Assembly: GCF_017592475.1 (NCBI RefSeq)
Contig: NZ_JAGFNP010000010.1
Location: 124,001-188,000 of the forward strand
Direction of reading: 5' to 3'
Length of the DNA stretch: 64,000 bases
Source: Glycomyces niveus
GTDB lineage: Bacteria; Actinomycetota; Actinomycetes; Mycobacteriales; Micromonosporaceae
Shown here one piece after another: positions 62,926 to 64,000 of the stretch; positions within the stretch are counted from its first letter, which is position 1, and the number at the start of each line of letters is the position of its first letter. Both the position numbers and the translations under genes were made by a program. The notes beneath the pieces are model-generated. The model was not told the DNA's origin. It did no database searches and saw only the letters and a list, made by a program, of their open reading frames with translations.

Positions 62926-62964
62926 GGGCCCCCGGTCGACAACCCTGACATACGGGTATGACAG
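62926..62964 (+). repeat. Diverged copy 3 of the GGGCCCCCGG repeat
   Basis: GGGCCCCCGGTCGACAACCC at the left and GGGTATGACAG at the right, matching the layout of the 31448 copy. It lies 81 nt before copy 4. Confidence 0.6.
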
Positions 62965-63006
62965 ACGCGGTGTGTCGCATTTCGCCGGGCTTCCCTACCA
63001 ACCTGT

Positions 63007-63046
63007 GGGCCCCCGGTTCAACAACCCTGGCATGGGGGTCCGACAG
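63007..63046 (+). repeat. Diverged copy 4 of the GGGCCCCCGG repeat
   Basis: GGGCCCCCGGTTCAACAACC at the left and GGGGGTCCGACAG at the right, same orientation as copy 3, just past the DUF488 stop. Confidence 0.6.
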
Positions 63047-63055
63047 GAATGAGGG

Positions 63056-63421
63056 TCATTCGGAAAGTTGCTCTTCGAGCCAGGCTTTGAGGACGAGGGC
63101 GTGATTGACGTTCTCGTCCTTGGCGGCGTAGAGGAGGGTGACGGGGCCTGAGCGTGCCGCCTCGAGGAGGGGTTCGGCGCGTTCGGGGTGGCCGTCGAGT
63201 TCGCTGCGGTAGCGGCCGGTGAACTCCTCGAACCGGTCGGCCATGTGGCCGAACCAGATGCGCAGGTTCGGGGACGGCGCGGCGTCCTGCGCCCAGGTGA
63301 CCCCGTCGAGGTCCTCCTTGCTGACGCCGCGCGGCCAGAGCCGGTCGACGAGGAAGACCTTGCCGGCCCGCTGCGGGTCCCGCCGGTAGTCGTAGACGCG
63401 TTCGATCGTGATCTCGCCCAT
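63056..63421 (-). CDS. DUF488-family protein
   Basis: 121 aa from ATG 63421. ITIERVYDYRRDP, FLVDRLWPRGVSKEDLDGVT, then WFGHMADRFEEFTGRYRSEL and VTLLYAAKDENVNHALVLK are the family's conserved blocks. The fold has been proposed to bind nucleic acid or act on small metabolites, but no activity is established. A TACGGT -10 ends 6 nt before the ATG. Confidence 0.9.
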   Translation of the reverse strand: MGEITIERVYDYRRDPQRAGKVFLVDRLWPRGVSKEDLDGVTWAQDAAPSPNLRIWFGHMADRFEEFTGRYRSELDGHPERAEPLLEAARSGPVTLLYAAKDENVNHALVLKAWLEEQLSE

Positions 63422-63427
63422 GGGGGA

Positions 63428-63433
63428 ACCGTA
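63428..63433 (-). promoter_or_regulatory. -10 hexamer of the DUF488 gene
   Basis: Reads TACGGT on the minus strand, ending 6 nt before ATG 63421. Confidence 0.45.
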
Positions 63434-63540
63434 TGCCGCAGAGCCGCCCCGATGGGTGGGTTTGGTGTGATTGCAGGTCGTCATGAGCGCGGCGGCGTGC
63501 GTTCAAACGCCCGGTACCCCCGTGTTCACCCGGGCGGGGC

Positions 63541-63546
63541 TACGGT
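63541..63546 (+). promoter_or_regulatory. -10 hexamer of the HAD gene at 63553
   Basis: TACGGT, ending 6 nt before GTG 63553. Confidence 0.45.
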
Positions 63547-63552
63547 TGGAGC

Positions 63553-64000
63553 GTGTCATCCTCCGCCCCGGCCGCGCCCCGCACCGAACCCCCGAAGCTC
63601 GTCGCCGTCGACCTCGATGGAACGGTCGTGGACTACCACGGCCCGCGGGCGACGGTGCCCAGCCGCGCGGTGATCGACGCCCTGCAGGCCGTGCGCGACG
63701 CGGGCGTGCCGGTCGCGGTCGTCACCGGCCGCGCCATCTGGGGCGCGGTGCGCACCGCCGAGGACCTGGGGCTCGACGAGGGGTTCGCGTCCGCCTCGCA
63801 CGGCGCCGGCGAATACGACCTGGGCGCCCGCGCGATCACGCACCAGCACACCGTCGACGCCGCGATCGCGGTCGAGGCGCTCATCGCCTCGGACCCGGCC
63901 GTCGAGTTCGCCGTCGAATGGGACCTCGACGGCTGGCGGCACACCAAGGGCTTCCGCCGCGACTTCCCCGCCCGGTGGGCCGGGGAGATCACCGTCGAGG
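63553..64000 (+). CDS. Cof-type HAD hydrolase (3' truncated)
   Basis: The first 149 residues are present and the frame runs off the window. Motif I AVDLDGTVVDY (D-x-D), then PSRAVIDALQAVRDAGVPVA and VVTGRAIWGAV with motif II threonine indicate a class IIB (Cof-like) sugar or nucleotide phosphatase. Genes of this type commonly lie next to serS in actinobacteria. GTG 63553 follows a -10 directly. Confidence 0.85.
   Translation, partial: MSSSAPAAPRTEPPKLVAVDLDGTVVDYHGPRATVPSRAVIDALQAVRDAGVPVAVVTGRAIWGAVRTAEDLGLDEGFASASHGAGEYDLGARAITHQHTVDAAIAVEALIASDPAVEFAVEWDLDGWRHTKGFRRDFPARWAGEITVE

Noticed and set aside
1..64000. CRISPR arrays, rRNA genes, riboswitches and IS elements with transposase
   Set aside because: None seen on reading both strands. 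The Rpn-like gene at 49209 has no inverted repeats around it, and the four-copy 40-bp repeats are too few and irregular for a CRISPR array.

Overview
The window is very GC-rich and nearly fully coding. Starts are often GTG and twice TTG, ATGA/TTGA stop-start overlaps are common, and most terminators are perfect GC hairpins. The gene content is that of a mycelial or related actinomycete: chaplin-like repeat protein, LAL-type LuxR regulators, an extracytoplasmic Ser/Thr kinase, actinobacterial-type dCTP deaminase, ppk1 next to a mutT1-type NUDIX/phosphatase, and serS with a HAD gene nearby. My guess is Glycomyces or a relative (Glycomycetaceae). No rRNA gene was seen, so this is inference. No CRISPR array, rRNA, prophage or transposase gene was recognised.

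Layout. 1-4.3 kb: end of a TPR-like protein and small enzymes (RibD/DHFR-like, DinB, P-loop kinase-like, methyltransferase, GNAT), a frameshifted gene, and a small Fet4-like membrane protein. 4.3-13.4 kb: a secreted crystallin-like protein, then a catabolic locus. The minus-strand operon (aldo/keto reductase, fuconolactonase, 2,4-diketo-3-deoxyfuconate hydrolase, L-fuconate dehydratase, SDR) encodes the non-phosphorylative L-fucose pathway, whose products are pyruvate and L-lactate. The divergent plus-strand operon encodes a GntR/FCD regulator and LutABC, which oxidises L-lactate. A perfect 12-bp palindrome lies between them. 13.4-21.6 kb: membrane Ser/Thr kinase with ricin-like ectodomain, GT2 and GT-C glycosyltransferases, dcd, MscS-like channel, TetR, HMG-CoA lyase. 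21.8-31.3 kb: regulatory island with two ~900-aa LAL paralogues, two MFS-type genes, an NAD(P)H:FMN-reductase-like gene, a fused and frameshifted toxin-antitoxin pair, a 200-bp nested palindrome and a repeated CCCAGTCG motif at fixed distance from -10 boxes. 31.4-34.3 kb: two GNAT genes and radA bracketed by perfect 46-bp inverted repeats. 34.4-43 kb: HAD, LacI and ArsR genes, two membrane/secreted proteins of unknown role, DedA, and two secreted proteins, one chaplin-like. 43-49.2 kb: a membrane-anchored Hsp70 ATPase carrying a beta-propeller, coupled to an SRPBCC gene, and a GH3 glycosidase with a beta-trefoil-like insertion and CBM6-like tail. 49.2-53.7 kb: Rpn-like nuclease, mutT1-ppk1, tRNA-Asp and tRNA-Glu. 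53.9-64 kb: pheA, GPP34 protein, an HTH regulator with an MFS transporter behind a three-copy operator, modABC with an HTH-TOBE regulator, a metallopeptidase, serS, DUF488 and a partial HAD gene.

A pattern across the window: about 25 start codons are preceded by a TAnnnT -10 hexamer ending only 5-8 nt upstream, implying that leaderless transcription is the usual mode for first genes here.
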